A DNA stretch of 64,000 nt from Aselliscus stoliczkanus (taxonomy: Eukaryota; Chordata; Mammalia; Chiroptera; Hipposideridae): contig CM066736.1 in NCBI GenBank assembly GCA_033961575.1, positions 78,020,852 through 78,084,851 on the forward strand. The letters are read 5' to 3'. The notes under the pieces were generated by a model that did not search any database, was not told the origin of the DNA, and worked only from the letters and a program-made list of their open reading frames with translations. Position 1 is the first letter of the stretch. The number at the start of each line of letters is the position of its first letter. The position numbers and the translations under genes are program-made. Positions 54,730-64,000 of the stretch are shown one piece after another.

Positions 54730-56490
54730 AGTTGTTATAATCTGCTCTCCCTTCTATTCCTTCATCACTACCCTGCAAATAAACAGAGCAAGAAACAAAG
54801 TGCACTCACCCAGGAGAGAACAGAGTGGGTCAGTGAGGCTGAGTGATTCTTCCAGGGTCATACAGCTGGTAGGCAGGACAAGACTCCTGCAGGCACCTGC
54901 AGAATCAGAGAGATTTCTGTTCCACCTATCACACCTCCGTGGACTCGATTCTCTGATGAAAGTCAGTCACCTTGCCTCGCTGTACTCTTGCTCAGACCCA
55001 TCATAACTGCCAAGTGAAAGTCTTACTCTCAAGCCTTACTTTTTACATGACAGATTGAAAATCTTTTTGGTCTTGTCCTGATCTCCTTCGATGGGCTTGT
55101 GGACTTTTAGTTTATGGATTGGGAGGGACAGACATATACTTGGTCAGGCTTAGGTTCTGGCAGGAAATCACCTTGACTTTGATGTACTTCTGTTGTTTGT
55201 TTGTGTGCCCAGAAGACTGGAGCAATGGGAATTCCCACTGACGGAGCACAGAATAGATGTGTTTGACAGGTCATTGATTGAAATTTGATATTACTCAGAC
55301 CTCCATTGTTCAGGACCTCAACAGAAAACTGATTGTTAGAAGGAATGGCATCTTGCTTCATCATTCCCTCAACCTTTTGATCCTCTTCCCTGTTGATAAT
55401 CACCGCTTAGCATATTTCTTGCTGCTGAGAAAGTGGGCAGACAGCTGCTGCAGCTTGTAGCAGGTGCTAAGGTTGCTCCTTAGGGGGTTGGCAAAGGATA
55501 CCTTGTGAAGCTGAGGATTTAGGAAAAAAAAATGCGTTTGTTTCCTTCGCCCCCCCCTCCCCCCCCAGAGTCTGAGCAATCAGTCCTGGGCTCTTCCTCT
55601 CTAAACTGTTTATGCTTATGAAAGAAATCATTTAATGAGTGTGTGAAAGTGGATCTTTTTCTAAGCATTTTCAGCTTTGATGGTTCATTTACGTATATGT
55701 TATAAGAGCTTTGCAAATTGATTTGGGTACTTTGTTCTACGCAGCCTGTCCAAGCTCATTGTGTTGCGAGGATGCTTTTGTTAAGTAACATAGGCTAACA
55801 TTTTCCTATTAATTTAAAATTGGGAACTGCTTATCACTTTTGAGAAGCTAGGCAGTTCTATGGTTATTTGACTACATTTGGAATTTTGGATGATGGAAAT
55901 TTGCTATTTTCTTCCAGATATTTAGTGTCCAGACTCCTTCCTCCAAGAGGGCCACTCTGAGTCACTGCCTCCCACAGTCTAAGATAGATGAGAGAAATGC
56001 ATCGTGGGCTTGGTATGTCCATATATGGGGTTTAGTGAAAGGATGTCTTCTCGGCTATAAGTGTATCATTTTAGGGTCACCCCTCCCAAGAACAGAGATG
56101 AAAACAGGTTTCATTTCAAGTACTGGCTCTGACTGATTGATAGTGGGCCTTATAGAAATCCCTACGGCAAAGGATTCTGAGCCTGTATCCAGACTTGGTA
56201 GTAATAAATGCCTTGATTGATTAGTGTGTACCGTGAATGCAACAAGAGTCAGAGGTGATCACACCCTGGCCGTCAGCCCTTTTGAGCTGTGAAGTTTTAT
56301 ATTATATGCAGTTGCTTCCCAGGAACAATAGAGAAGAGCCTGTTATGCATTCATTATGGATGGACCCCTAAGCAGGGTACCTCTAGCCTGTGTCAAACCC
56401 TTTTCAAATATCTTCAGGTATATTTAGAGTAGCCCCAAGGTGGTTTATTAACCTCTCCTGGCAGATTATTTCTGTGTATAAATAATTCAC
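54730..56490. other. unassigned stretch
   Basis: No gene or nameable repeat over about 1.7 kb. It holds a C-rich tract at 55549-55567. The 98-residue open frame at 55107-55403 has no recognisable domain. Confidence 0.45.
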
Positions 56491-56494
56491 TCCT

Positions 56495-56790
56495 CAATAT
56501 CTTGAATTTTCACATCTCCATACCTTTGCCTTAAACTGTCTCCTGTACCTAAAAACACTGTCCTTCCTTTCTTCATTTAGGAAATTCTCACTGTTCATGG
56601 ACAACCTCGAATACCATCTCCTCCTCTGCAGAGCTCCCTCTGACCTTCGCAGGCAGGATGGATGCTTCCCTTTTTCATCTCTCCACAGCATTGACTTGAA
56701 TCTCTATTACCACACCTGCCACATTGTTCTGTAATTACTTGTTCACATGCCAGAATCTAGCCCGGAATATTAGACATATGTTTGTAGACT
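56495..56790 (+). repeat. L2 LINE 3' region
   Basis: Reads 'catctccatacctttgcctt', 'tcctctgcagagctccctct' and 'cattgttctgtaattacttg'. Confidence 0.75.
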
Positions 56791-56799
56791 TGAAGTGGA

Positions 56800-57035
56800 T
56801 TAAGCATTCTTCTAAAAACCCACAGTTCCTTACTTAAAGCTGTTGAACTTCTAAAGTATATTTATGGAGAAGTCAGTGGGAGCGAATCTGATGGCAATGG
56901 TAACTGGGAGGGGAGAGGGAGGGATACAGTAAAGAAAAGAGAAAGGCATAATTGATGCAGAGTCAGCAGAGAAGACAGGAAAACTATGTGTGATCAAGGG
57001 AAAGCATTTACAGAAGGACAATGAAATGGGTCCAC
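56800..57035. other. unassigned stretch
   Basis: No nameable content. Confidence 0.3.

Positions 57036-57039
<4 letters not shown>

Positions 57040-57090
<51 letters not shown>
57040..57090. repeat. (GT)n microsatellite
   Basis: About 50 bases of pure GT. It explains the (TH)n and (CV)n strings in the open frames on the two strands here. Confidence 0.95.
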
Positions 57091-57091
<1 letters not shown>

Positions 57092-57283
57092 AGTCTGCAT
57101 GCCCTCAGTGTGGCAGGACGGAGCTGACTCTGCCCTATGTGGGTATGTTCAGTAGACTTAAAGCTTCTTTGCAAGTATCTGACTGCAGTAGTAAATTCCT
57201 GCCTGGTCAGAGGAGAAATAAGTGAGGGCTCAGATGTGCTAGAAAGCACAATTTTCCTCCTAAAGGTGTTCAAATCCTCTTTT

Positions 57284-57738
57284 AAAAATACTCTGGGAGA
57301 CCTGCTGAGTGGCGCATTGGTTAAGAGCTGGCTTGGGACGCCAGCTCTGAGCATCAGGGCCCTGGTTCAGGTCCCACATGAGGGCCAGTGACACTGCCCT
57401 CTACAGCTAAGATGGTGAACAACAGCTCGTCCTGGAGCTGGGCTGCTGTGAGTCGCCAGTGATGGCGTAGGCTGCAGCCCGTGCTGCAGTGGGTAAGCTA
57501 CCGCGAGCTTCCAGGCAGCCGGTGTGAGCTGTCAAGAACAGCCGTGAGCCGCCGTCCAGAGGCTGGTGACTGATCTTCCTCAGCCAGGAAGAGTGCATGA
57601 TAATACCAACATGGGCCAGTGAAGCAATGTCCTCCACAACTAGACTGAAGAACAAAAGGACAGCAACTTGTCTGTTCCCCTTCCCTGATTCCCCAATGCT
57701 GTTTCCCTCCCCTCTTAAAAAAAAAAAAAATACTGCGG
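57284..57738 (+). mobile_element. tRNA-derived SINE, long form (copy 9)
   Basis: The head reads 'ctgctgagtggcgcattggt' from about 57303. The body passes 'aacagctcgtcctggagctg' and 'accaacatgggccagtgaag', and the tail 'ccccttccctgattccccaa' runs into about 14 A. Flanks are 'aaaaatactctgg' and 'aaaaatactgcgg'. It carries an 'agctctgagcatcagggccc' insertion in the head that is also seen in the copy at 62508. Confidence 0.9.
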
Positions 57739-57744
57739 ACATCA

Positions 57745-58095
57745 GAGCAAATGTATATCTAGAGAATCGGCTGCAACCTTTAGAACTCTTCTGCTCTGTT
57801 GATCAGTCTTCAGTAAGGTGTGAAGTGAATAGCCTGTCCAATCAATATACTGCTCTCCCGTCTCTTGAAGAGAATACCCCTCTCCAGGTAGTGGCCAATT
57901 CCCTTAAAATGACCTAAAACTTTACAGTTTATAAAGAAATTTCATGTGCTTCCTTTCAATAAAGACCCCCCCCCAAAAAAAAAAAAAAAGTAAACCAAGA
58001 GACTAAGGATGTAGAACCATCTCCATTTTAAGTGTGTGAGAGAGGTTAAGCAACTGGTTCGAGGCTGCAGAGAACAGCATGGCTACTGGCCCAAA
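57745..58095. other. unassigned stretch
   Basis: No gene. Includes a C8/A14 tract at about 57967-57990. Confidence 0.35.
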
Positions 58096-58099
58096 ACCA

Positions 58100-58330
58100 G
58101 AGCCTCCGCATACTGCAAATCCCATGCTCTTTTATTGGAACTTTTGTAGCTCTTTTGCTGCATGTCTTTTACCACATTCATTATTCATTTTATTAACTTT
58201 CTATGTTCCTATTATATCTCTTCCCATAGACCCTAAGCTCCTTGACATTCTTCATTGTTTCTTTCTTCTGCGGAAGCCCATAGGGTTCTAGCACAGCACC
58301 TTGTTCTTTGCAAGTGTGAACTATACATGT
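58100..58330 (+). repeat. L2 LINE 3' end
   Basis: Reads 'ccatagaccctaagctcctt', 'agggttctagcacagcacct' and then a decayed terminus. Confidence 0.65.
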
Positions 58331-58334
58331 TAGT

Positions 58335-58900
58335 TTAATGCGTGCATAAACGAATGCAGGGATTAACGGATGAGAGAAAAATAATAAAATTCATAACCAC
58401 ATAATGATGCTGATTTAGATGGTTTCCATTTCCTAGGACAAACTGATGTATGGTAAAGGGTAAAGAGAAGTCCACCTGAGACACTCATTTCACTGAGGAG
58501 ACACACAAAGGAAGAAAAGATGTAGAGCTTAATCGAGGAAAATTGTCAAATAGAGAATTTCTGATGGAGAGAGCAGCCTTCAAAAAGGTCTGGATGGCAA
58601 GACCTGGCACTGGGTCAGAATCATTAGAAGAATGAAATTGGACAATCCATTAGACTGAAGGCTTTTAAAAGTGAAGTTGTGAACTTTTGCATTCACATAC
58701 ACAGCCAGGCCTGAAAAACGAAAGGTCAGCTTTAAACTGTGATAAAAGGGTCTACATTAAAATGGTACAGCTATTTAATTGGTCAAGTGAATTCGGCTCC
58801 AATGTGACTTGGCTAAGGAGACCCCCAGGGGATGGCAGGCTAGGAAGCCCGGATAGGGAAGGGCTGTTGTCTCTTTTCTCATGGAAATGAAGGGAGGAAC
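58335..58900. other. unassigned stretch
   Basis: No gene or nameable repeat. Confidence 0.35.
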
Positions 58901-58914
58901 TAATATTTCTTAAG

Positions 58915-59060
58915 CTCCCCCTTATGCCAGTGAGATGAGTGTGAAAGTGTTCAAATGATAGGAAATTGAGACTCAGAAAGGTTTAGTGCTATCAGAAGTG
59001 ACACAGCCGGTGGCAGGGCTGGGATGTCAATCCAATCATGCTGAACTTTTCTGAGGCTCG
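58915..59060 (-). repeat. MIR SINE, antisense
   Basis: Reads 'gaaattgagactcagaaagg', 'gaagtgacacagccggtggc' and 'agggctgggatgtcaatcca'. Confidence 0.75.
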
Positions 59061-59099
59061 TGAACAAACATCTCACTCTATCTCCTTCCCAGGGTTCTG

Positions 59100-59475
59100 C
59101 AGCACATGTGATCCACTTTCTCCTTTCTCATTGGACCCTCTTTACCAAGCCATATTCTCTGTCTTTTAGCTCTCAGCTTAGATTCTTACCCTTGGAAATA
59201 GTTCTCTGACCCTCAAACAAGAGAATGGTATGCCCCTTTATGTTCCTCCATTAGCCTACAAGTATGAGTCTCCTAAATACCGTTCATTCGGTATTCTCAT
59301 ACTGAATCATGGTTATTTGTTTACTTCTTTGTCTCCTTCTTATTAACTGTGAACTCCATAAAGGCAGGGACTGCGTCTGTTTTCCATGTCTTTTCCTCGC
59401 ACTCAACATAGTGCATGGTACATAGTAGGTGTTTAGTAAATATGTAATGGATGAATTAATAATGAAATGTCCTTT
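59100..59475 (+). repeat. L2 LINE 3' end
   Basis: Reads 'aactccataaaggcagggac', 'gtgcatggtacatagtaggt' and 'gtttagtaaatatgtaatgg', a clear L2 terminus with the '...gatgaattaataatgaa' tail. Confidence 0.85.
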
Positions 59476-59479
59476 CTGA

Positions 59480-60240
59480 CTCAAAGCTTCTTACTTTTCC
59501 ACGCTTATTATTTTTATCTCTCCCTGCTCTTCCTTCCTTGGCTAAGCTAATTCCCATTTGGCTTTGAGGGAAAGTCTCTTTTCTTTAATGTTTTCATTTT
59601 TTCTACTTGACTTTTATATTTCATGGTAAGTGTTTTGGGTTAGGTACTAAAACACAATATTCTAGGATATTAGCTATTGTGCTAAGCTGCCAGGAGGCTG
59701 GCAAATGAAAAGAAGCCGGAGTTTGGTCTGCTGCTAATGCTAACGCAGGTCTCCTTTATGATGCTTTTGCAGACACATTAGATGATTCATCAGATACATT
59801 TCTTTACCAGCCAACCTAGGAGGACAGCGCACACATGAAATTGCTTTCTGACAGAGGGTGGTGGGGAGTGTGATTAATGGTGTGAATGAAAGTACCATTA
59901 AAATTGCTTTTTATTTTAAACAATAGAAAAATCCTAGTCTATACACATAAAATATACTCTACCTACAAATGAAGCACTTACTTGAACTGTCAGAAAATTA
60001 CTTTCTAAGGGTAAGTCGATCAGTGCACGCTTGATGAGATTTCTCTGCCATTATCCTGGGCCACACGCTGGTATAGTTGAGGTGGCCATAGAAACAAAGA
60101 AACATAGATTGAGGGCCACACCTGACGGGGCTTACAATATTACTGTAGGGATATGATTAACACAAGTGAAACAATTAAGAAAGTGTATTGTTTAATACTA
60201 ACTCATGAGTCAAGGCAATAAATATAGAAGGACTTCAGGG
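59480..60240. other. unassigned stretch
   Basis: No gene or nameable repeat. Confidence 0.4.
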
Positions 60241-60249
60241 AAGGTTGAA

Positions 60250-60500
60250 ATCCACTCATTTGCTCACTCAACAAATGTGTATTGATTTTTGGTTGTGTGG
60301 GAAATACTGTGTTAAGCCCTGGGGACACCAAAACTAATCCAACCAATCTCTGCCACTGAAGAGCTTCCAGGGCATTGAGAGTGCATGAATAGCTGGTGTG
60401 ATAGTGGTGGGGATAGGAAGTGAGAGGCACACACGCACTCTGTCGGAGAAATCAGGAAAGCTACATAGAGGAGATGGCTTTTCACCCAAGATTTAAACCA
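60250..60500 (-). repeat. L2 LINE, antisense
   Basis: Reads 'ctcactcaacaaatgtgtat', 'ttaagccctggggacaccaa', 'agcttccagggcattgagag' and 'ggcttttcacccaagattta'. Confidence 0.75.
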
Positions 60501-60504
60501 TGAA

Positions 60505-60950
60505 TAGCAATTTGTACTTTTCCCAAGAAGAAGGTAAACCAGTTTATTTTTTTAAAAACCCTGCTTCTACGTCTCATTGACTGTGCTGATTCGTGACTGT
60601 TATCATTAGCAGTAAGTGTTAAATCATATAGTACTGTGGAGGATGAAGAGATCAGTTGTTTTGCTAGAGGTGTCACATTTTAAAGAACATTGTAGAATGG
60701 AAAGAGGGAAGACAAAGAAGGGAAATAGTTGCTTTATATTACATTTATATTCTATTGTGTTTATCACTTGTTACTTCCACAAATTTTAATATAGCATTCT
60801 TTTTTTGATTTTCTAACAATACTTGTACTTTTTAATGCATTAGTTATAATATATTTTGATATTATTCAATATCAGTTGTACTCTTATATATGTATAACCT
60901 TTTTTGGACTGGTTATTTTTGAGAGCAAGGATTACATTTTACCCCTTTTT
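60505..60950. other. unassigned AT-rich stretch
   Basis: No gene or nameable repeat. Confidence 0.35.
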
Positions 60951-60959
60951 TTCAGGGGA

Positions 60960-61195
60960 AGAAGTAGAAAGGAACAAATTTATTGTTTGTTTACTATGTT
61001 ACAAGAACTGGGCTAGGTGTTTTATGTGTGGTACTTTAATCCCTTCAATAATTCTATAAAGTATGTTTACTAACCCCTTTCACAGATGTGAAAACTAAGG
61101 TACAAAAAGACTCAATGTCTTGCCCAAGGTCATATAAATAAAGAGTAAGTGCCTGAAATGTCATTCAGACCAAGTTATTTGCCTCCTTGCCTGTT
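60960..61195 (-). repeat. MIR SINE, antisense
   Basis: Reads 'aagaactgggctaggtgttt', 'cctttcacagatgtgaaaac', 'cttgcccaaggtcatataaa' and 'aagagtaagtgcctgaaatg'. Confidence 0.8.
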
Positions 61196-61199
61196 TCTA

Positions 61200-62055
61200 C
61201 CACTTCACATAATGTTAGTTTTAAAATATATAGAATGTATTGTTATAAAAGACAACAAACTGTGTAGTTCTCTTAATGAAAGGCCTTTGTCTCATTCATA
61301 ATTATTTTAAAAAATATTCTGCCATGTGCTAGAAGTCTTGGATTCTAAAAACAAAAGATATGCATTACTTTAATGGAAATTATTGTGTAACAGAAATAAG
61401 ATATCTTGAGACAATTGGGAACTTTCTGAATTCATCTCTTTCAATAAGATGAGAGTTCTAATAAGGTCCATAATGTCTTATCTTAACTAAACCTTTGTCC
61501 AAAAATTTCAGAGCAGTTGTTTTAAAGGAATTTATATCTTTTCATTCCCCTAATCGATGTCAGGCCAGAGGGCCTTCTATCGGAAGCTGACTTGCACTTT
61601 TCTATTTGCAAATCGTAAAGATCATTTCTTTTTTTTTTTTTCTGGGCAAACATAGCTTAACTGCTATTTCTAAACTTGGCACTTAGGGATATACATATTT
61701 TTTAAATTTTTCTTTAAGTTAAGGGCCTCATATATTGGGTAGATAACTGCATGCTTTATTGGTGCAAACTTTAGATTTCAAATAACAAGATATCAGTGAA
61801 CTGCTGGTTTGTACAGTGGGGCAAAGCTCTTAGTTCTTCCCTTAAAACAAAATGTGAGAAGTACACTTACTAGAACAGTTTAAACTTTTGCTTACATTTC
61901 ACAGATAACTTCCTTAAATTTATAGTATATTATATATTTGAACATGTGGTAAGAATTCCTTCCCATGTTCATAACTCCGCCTCTACCTTTAAAACTTACT
62001 TGTTTTCCTTATAAGAAAAATACCAACACTACTTTTCCTTATATTTAAATTGCTC
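61200..62055. other. unassigned AT-rich stretch
   Basis: No gene or nameable repeat. Confidence 0.35.
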
Positions 62056-62059
62056 CTTT

Positions 62060-62125
62060 ATATACCTGAAACTTATATATTATTGTATGTCTACAGTAAT
62101 TGAAAAATAAAATTTTAAAAAGTTA
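62060..62125 (+). mobile_element. L1 LINE extreme 3' end
   Basis: Reads 'tatacctgaaacttatatat', 'tattgtatgtctacagtaat' and 'tgaaaaataaaattttaaaa', the same 3' end as the L1 at 26754-27262 but truncated to about 60 bases. Confidence 0.65.
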
Positions 62126-62129
62126 AAAA

Positions 62130-62490
62130 ATAAATAAAATATAAAAGTGAGTTATAAACAAAAAAAGTAATAAGAAAATAAATCAGTTGCTCCTTGAGGA
62201 CTCCCTATATACCAAATTCTTTGCTAGCTCTTTTGCATAATCTTTTGTTGCCTGGATCTCACCTTCTTCCATATTCAGGAATCCAGCTTAATCAGTTAAC
62301 TCCTTTCATGTTTCTTTAACCTCTCTTTTTCTAATAAGATCTTCCAATTTAAAAAACACACTTTGTTTTGATTTTGCTTCTCCTTTTAGCCTCTTCCTAC
62401 CTTCCTCACTCTGCTCTCTCACCTCCAATGTATACCTCACCTCACTGCAACCTGTTTGTGCCTCTAGCATTTTTGCCTAGAAACTTTTTA
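62130..62490. other. unassigned stretch
   Basis: No gene. Pyrimidine-rich near 62340-62450. Confidence 0.35.
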
Positions 62491-62491
62491 T

Positions 62492-62902
62492 AAAAAGTTG
62501 TCAGTGGGCCGACCTAATGGCACCTTGGTTAGGAGTTGGCTTGGGTCTCCAGCTCTGAACAGCAGAGCCCTGGATCAGATGCCACATATGAGGGCCAGTG
62601 ACACTGTGCCCTCTACAGCTAAGATGGTGAACATCAGCTCTACCTGGAGCTGGGCTGCAGTGGGGCTTGCCGGCAGTGAGTGTGAGCTTTCGTGAACCAC
62701 CGTGAGCCACAGTGAGCGGCCGTCCAATGGCCAGGGAGCAACTGCCTCACCTGGGAAGAGTGCAATGATAATATCAACATGGGCCAGTGAAGCAAGGTCC
62801 TCCACAACTATACTTAAACAAAAGGACAGCAACTTGTCTGTTCCCCTCCCCCAATTTCCCAATAAAATCTTTAAAAAAAAGAAAAGAAAAACTTGTCAGT
62901 GG
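62492..62902 (+). mobile_element. tRNA-derived SINE, long form (copy 10)
   Basis: Head at about 62507 ('gggccgacctaatggcacct') and tail 'cccctcccccaatttcccaa' running into an A-rich tract. Duplications are 'aaaaagttgtcagtgg' (62492-62507) and 'aaaaacttgtcagtgg' (62887-62902), one mismatch. It forms the left arm of an inverted pair with the next SINE. Confidence 0.93.
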
Positions 62903-62948
62903 CTTAGTATGTGCCAAAACTCATCTTACTTTGATTGCCCTTCTTGCA

Positions 62949-63433
62949 GCATTTGAATTTCTTTTTTTCTTTTTTAAAGATTTTATGTTGGGGAATTGGG
63001 GGAGGGGAACAGCATTGGGGAATCGGGGAAGGGGAACAGACAAGTTGCTGTCCTTTTTTGTTCTTCAGTCTAGTTGTGGAGGACGTTGCTTCACTGGCCC
63101 CTGTTGGTATTGTCATTGTGCCCTTCCCGGATGAGGCAGATTGGTCGCCGGCTTCTGGATGGTCGCTCACCGCGGTTATTTGCAGTTCACGGTGGCTACC
63201 GGCCTCTCACGCTGGCTGCCGGCTACTCACTGTAGCCTTGGCAGCCCACTGCAGCAGGGGCTGCAGGCTACACCACCCCTGGGGCTCCCAGCCCAGCTCC
63301 AAGTGGAGCTGTTGTTAGCTGTAGAGGGCAGTGTCACTGGCCCTCATATGTGGGATCCGAACTGGGGCCACTGGCATCCCAAAACCAGCTCTTAACCAAT
63401 GTGCTACTGGGCCAGCCCGCATTGGAATTTCTT
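62949..63433 (-). mobile_element. tRNA-derived SINE, long form (copy 11)
   Basis: Antisense copy with its tail at left ('gattttatgttggggaattg') and head at right ('aaccaatgtgctactgggcc'). Duplications are 'gcatttgaatttctt' (62949-62963) and 'gcattggaatttctt' (63419-63433), one mismatch. Open frames on both strands over it are artefacts. Confidence 0.93.
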
Positions 63434-63559
63434 GGCACTCATCCCCTATGAAAATTCTTTCTCCTCTTGACTTGTGAGAACACATATTTTTGTTTCCCAT
63501 TTCCTCTATGATCGTTCTTTTCAGTCTTCTTCTCAGATTAATTTTCACCTCCTTTATCT

Positions 63560-63900
63560 AGGAAGAACCACAGGAAGGCCAGTGTGTGGAAGAACCAGAA
63601 GGGAGCTGAGGGGAGGCAGGGGCTGGAGGAAGCAGAGCCTTGAAGGTTGTGTTAGGGACATTGGTCTCCATCCTCAGAGCAGCAGGAAGCCTTTGAATGG
63701 TTTGAAGCAAGGGTGTAATGTAATCTGATTTGCAGCTCATAATAGAGTCAGGCAAGCATAATAGAATCATGGAAGTGAGGTGACTAATCCGGAGAAAGGA
63801 TAAACTTAGATAAAAGAGGATAATAGCTTAGATTAGGATAGTAGCAATAAAAATGAAATTAAGTGAATATTCAAGGTATATTTAGGACATAAGTGTGTGA
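63560..63900 (-). repeat. L2 LINE, antisense
   Basis: Reads 'aagcagagccttgaaggttg', 'gagcagcaggaagcctttga' and 'gcaagggtgtaatgtaatct', typical antisense L2 wording. Confidence 0.75.
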
Positions 63901-63922
63901 AAGGTAAGAAAGGAGTAGTTTA

Positions 63923-64000
63923 GGGCCAGCCGAATGGCTCAGTTGGTTAAGAGCTCTCTCAAGAGTGTGAGCTGAGCTCTGAGCAACAGCAGTTTGATGC
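63923..64000 (+). mobile_element. tRNA-derived SINE, second type, cut by window edge
   Basis: The head 'gggccagccgaatggctcag' continues 'taagagctctctcaagagtg' and 'tgagctgagctctgagcaac'. This is the same type as the SINE inside the LTR at 45828-45962. The rest lies beyond the window. Confidence 0.85.

Noticed and set aside
55107..55403. 98-residue open frame on the minus strand in repeat-free DNA
   Set aside because: No recognisable domain, start context or neighbouring exon; kept as unassigned. A search against mammalian proteins and RNA-seq would be decisive.

Overview
This window is nuclear DNA from a placental mammal, most likely a bat and probably a rhinolophoid or other yinpterochiropteran. 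The reasons are: several young tRNA-derived SINEs whose heads (GGGCCAGCCGAGTGGCGC...) and bodies look like bat VES-type SINEs; L1 copies with a carnivore/bat-type 3' end; small mariner and Tigger elements; and a background of MIR, L2, MER20 and MaLR remnants common to all placentals. The bat assignment rests on recalled repeat families, not on a search.

I see no host protein-coding exon, tRNA, rRNA, snRNA or CRISPR array. The stretch looks intronic or intergenic. Apart from four transposase remnants, the open frames are chance frames or run through SINEs. The four remnants are the tail end of a Tigger (pogo-type) transposase at 22447-23043 and three half-length mariner transposases at about 11.5, 20.5 and 39.2 kb.

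Layout. 0-6 kb: an edge-truncated SINE, AT-rich unassigned sequence, an L2, MIRs and a MER3/MER33-like hAT. 6-8.5 kb: a (CT)n tract, then three unrelated TA-flanked miniature DNA elements within about 600 bp, then MIRs. 8.9-14.6 kb: L2s, mariner copy 1 and a short SINE. 14.6-20.3 kb: mostly unassigned AT-rich DNA, an L2, an old L1 3' end and a short SINE. 20.4-28.8 kb: mariner copy 2, the Tigger derivative, a 51-bp duplicated segment, several SINEs and an L1 with an internal inversion. 28.8-38.6 kb: mainly unique sequence with MIR and L2, a Tigger/MER2-type end and a MER20. 38.6-40.7 kb: a 5'-truncated antisense L1 split by mariner copy 3. 41-54 kb: a composite SINE, a MaLR LTR carrying a SINE, an old L1, and an L2 split by a SINE. 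54-64 kb: MIR, L2, a single SINE, a tail-to-tail inverted SINE pair and an edge-truncated SINE.

The most informative observations are these: three mariner copies appear to share one internal deletion; a Tigger derivative and a smaller miniature relative lie 15 kb apart; a 51-bp segment is duplicated 1,084 bp away with one mismatch; an L1 has a twin-priming-like structure; and one SINE shows a 3'-transduction-like tail. I found no convincing undescribed multi-gene system.
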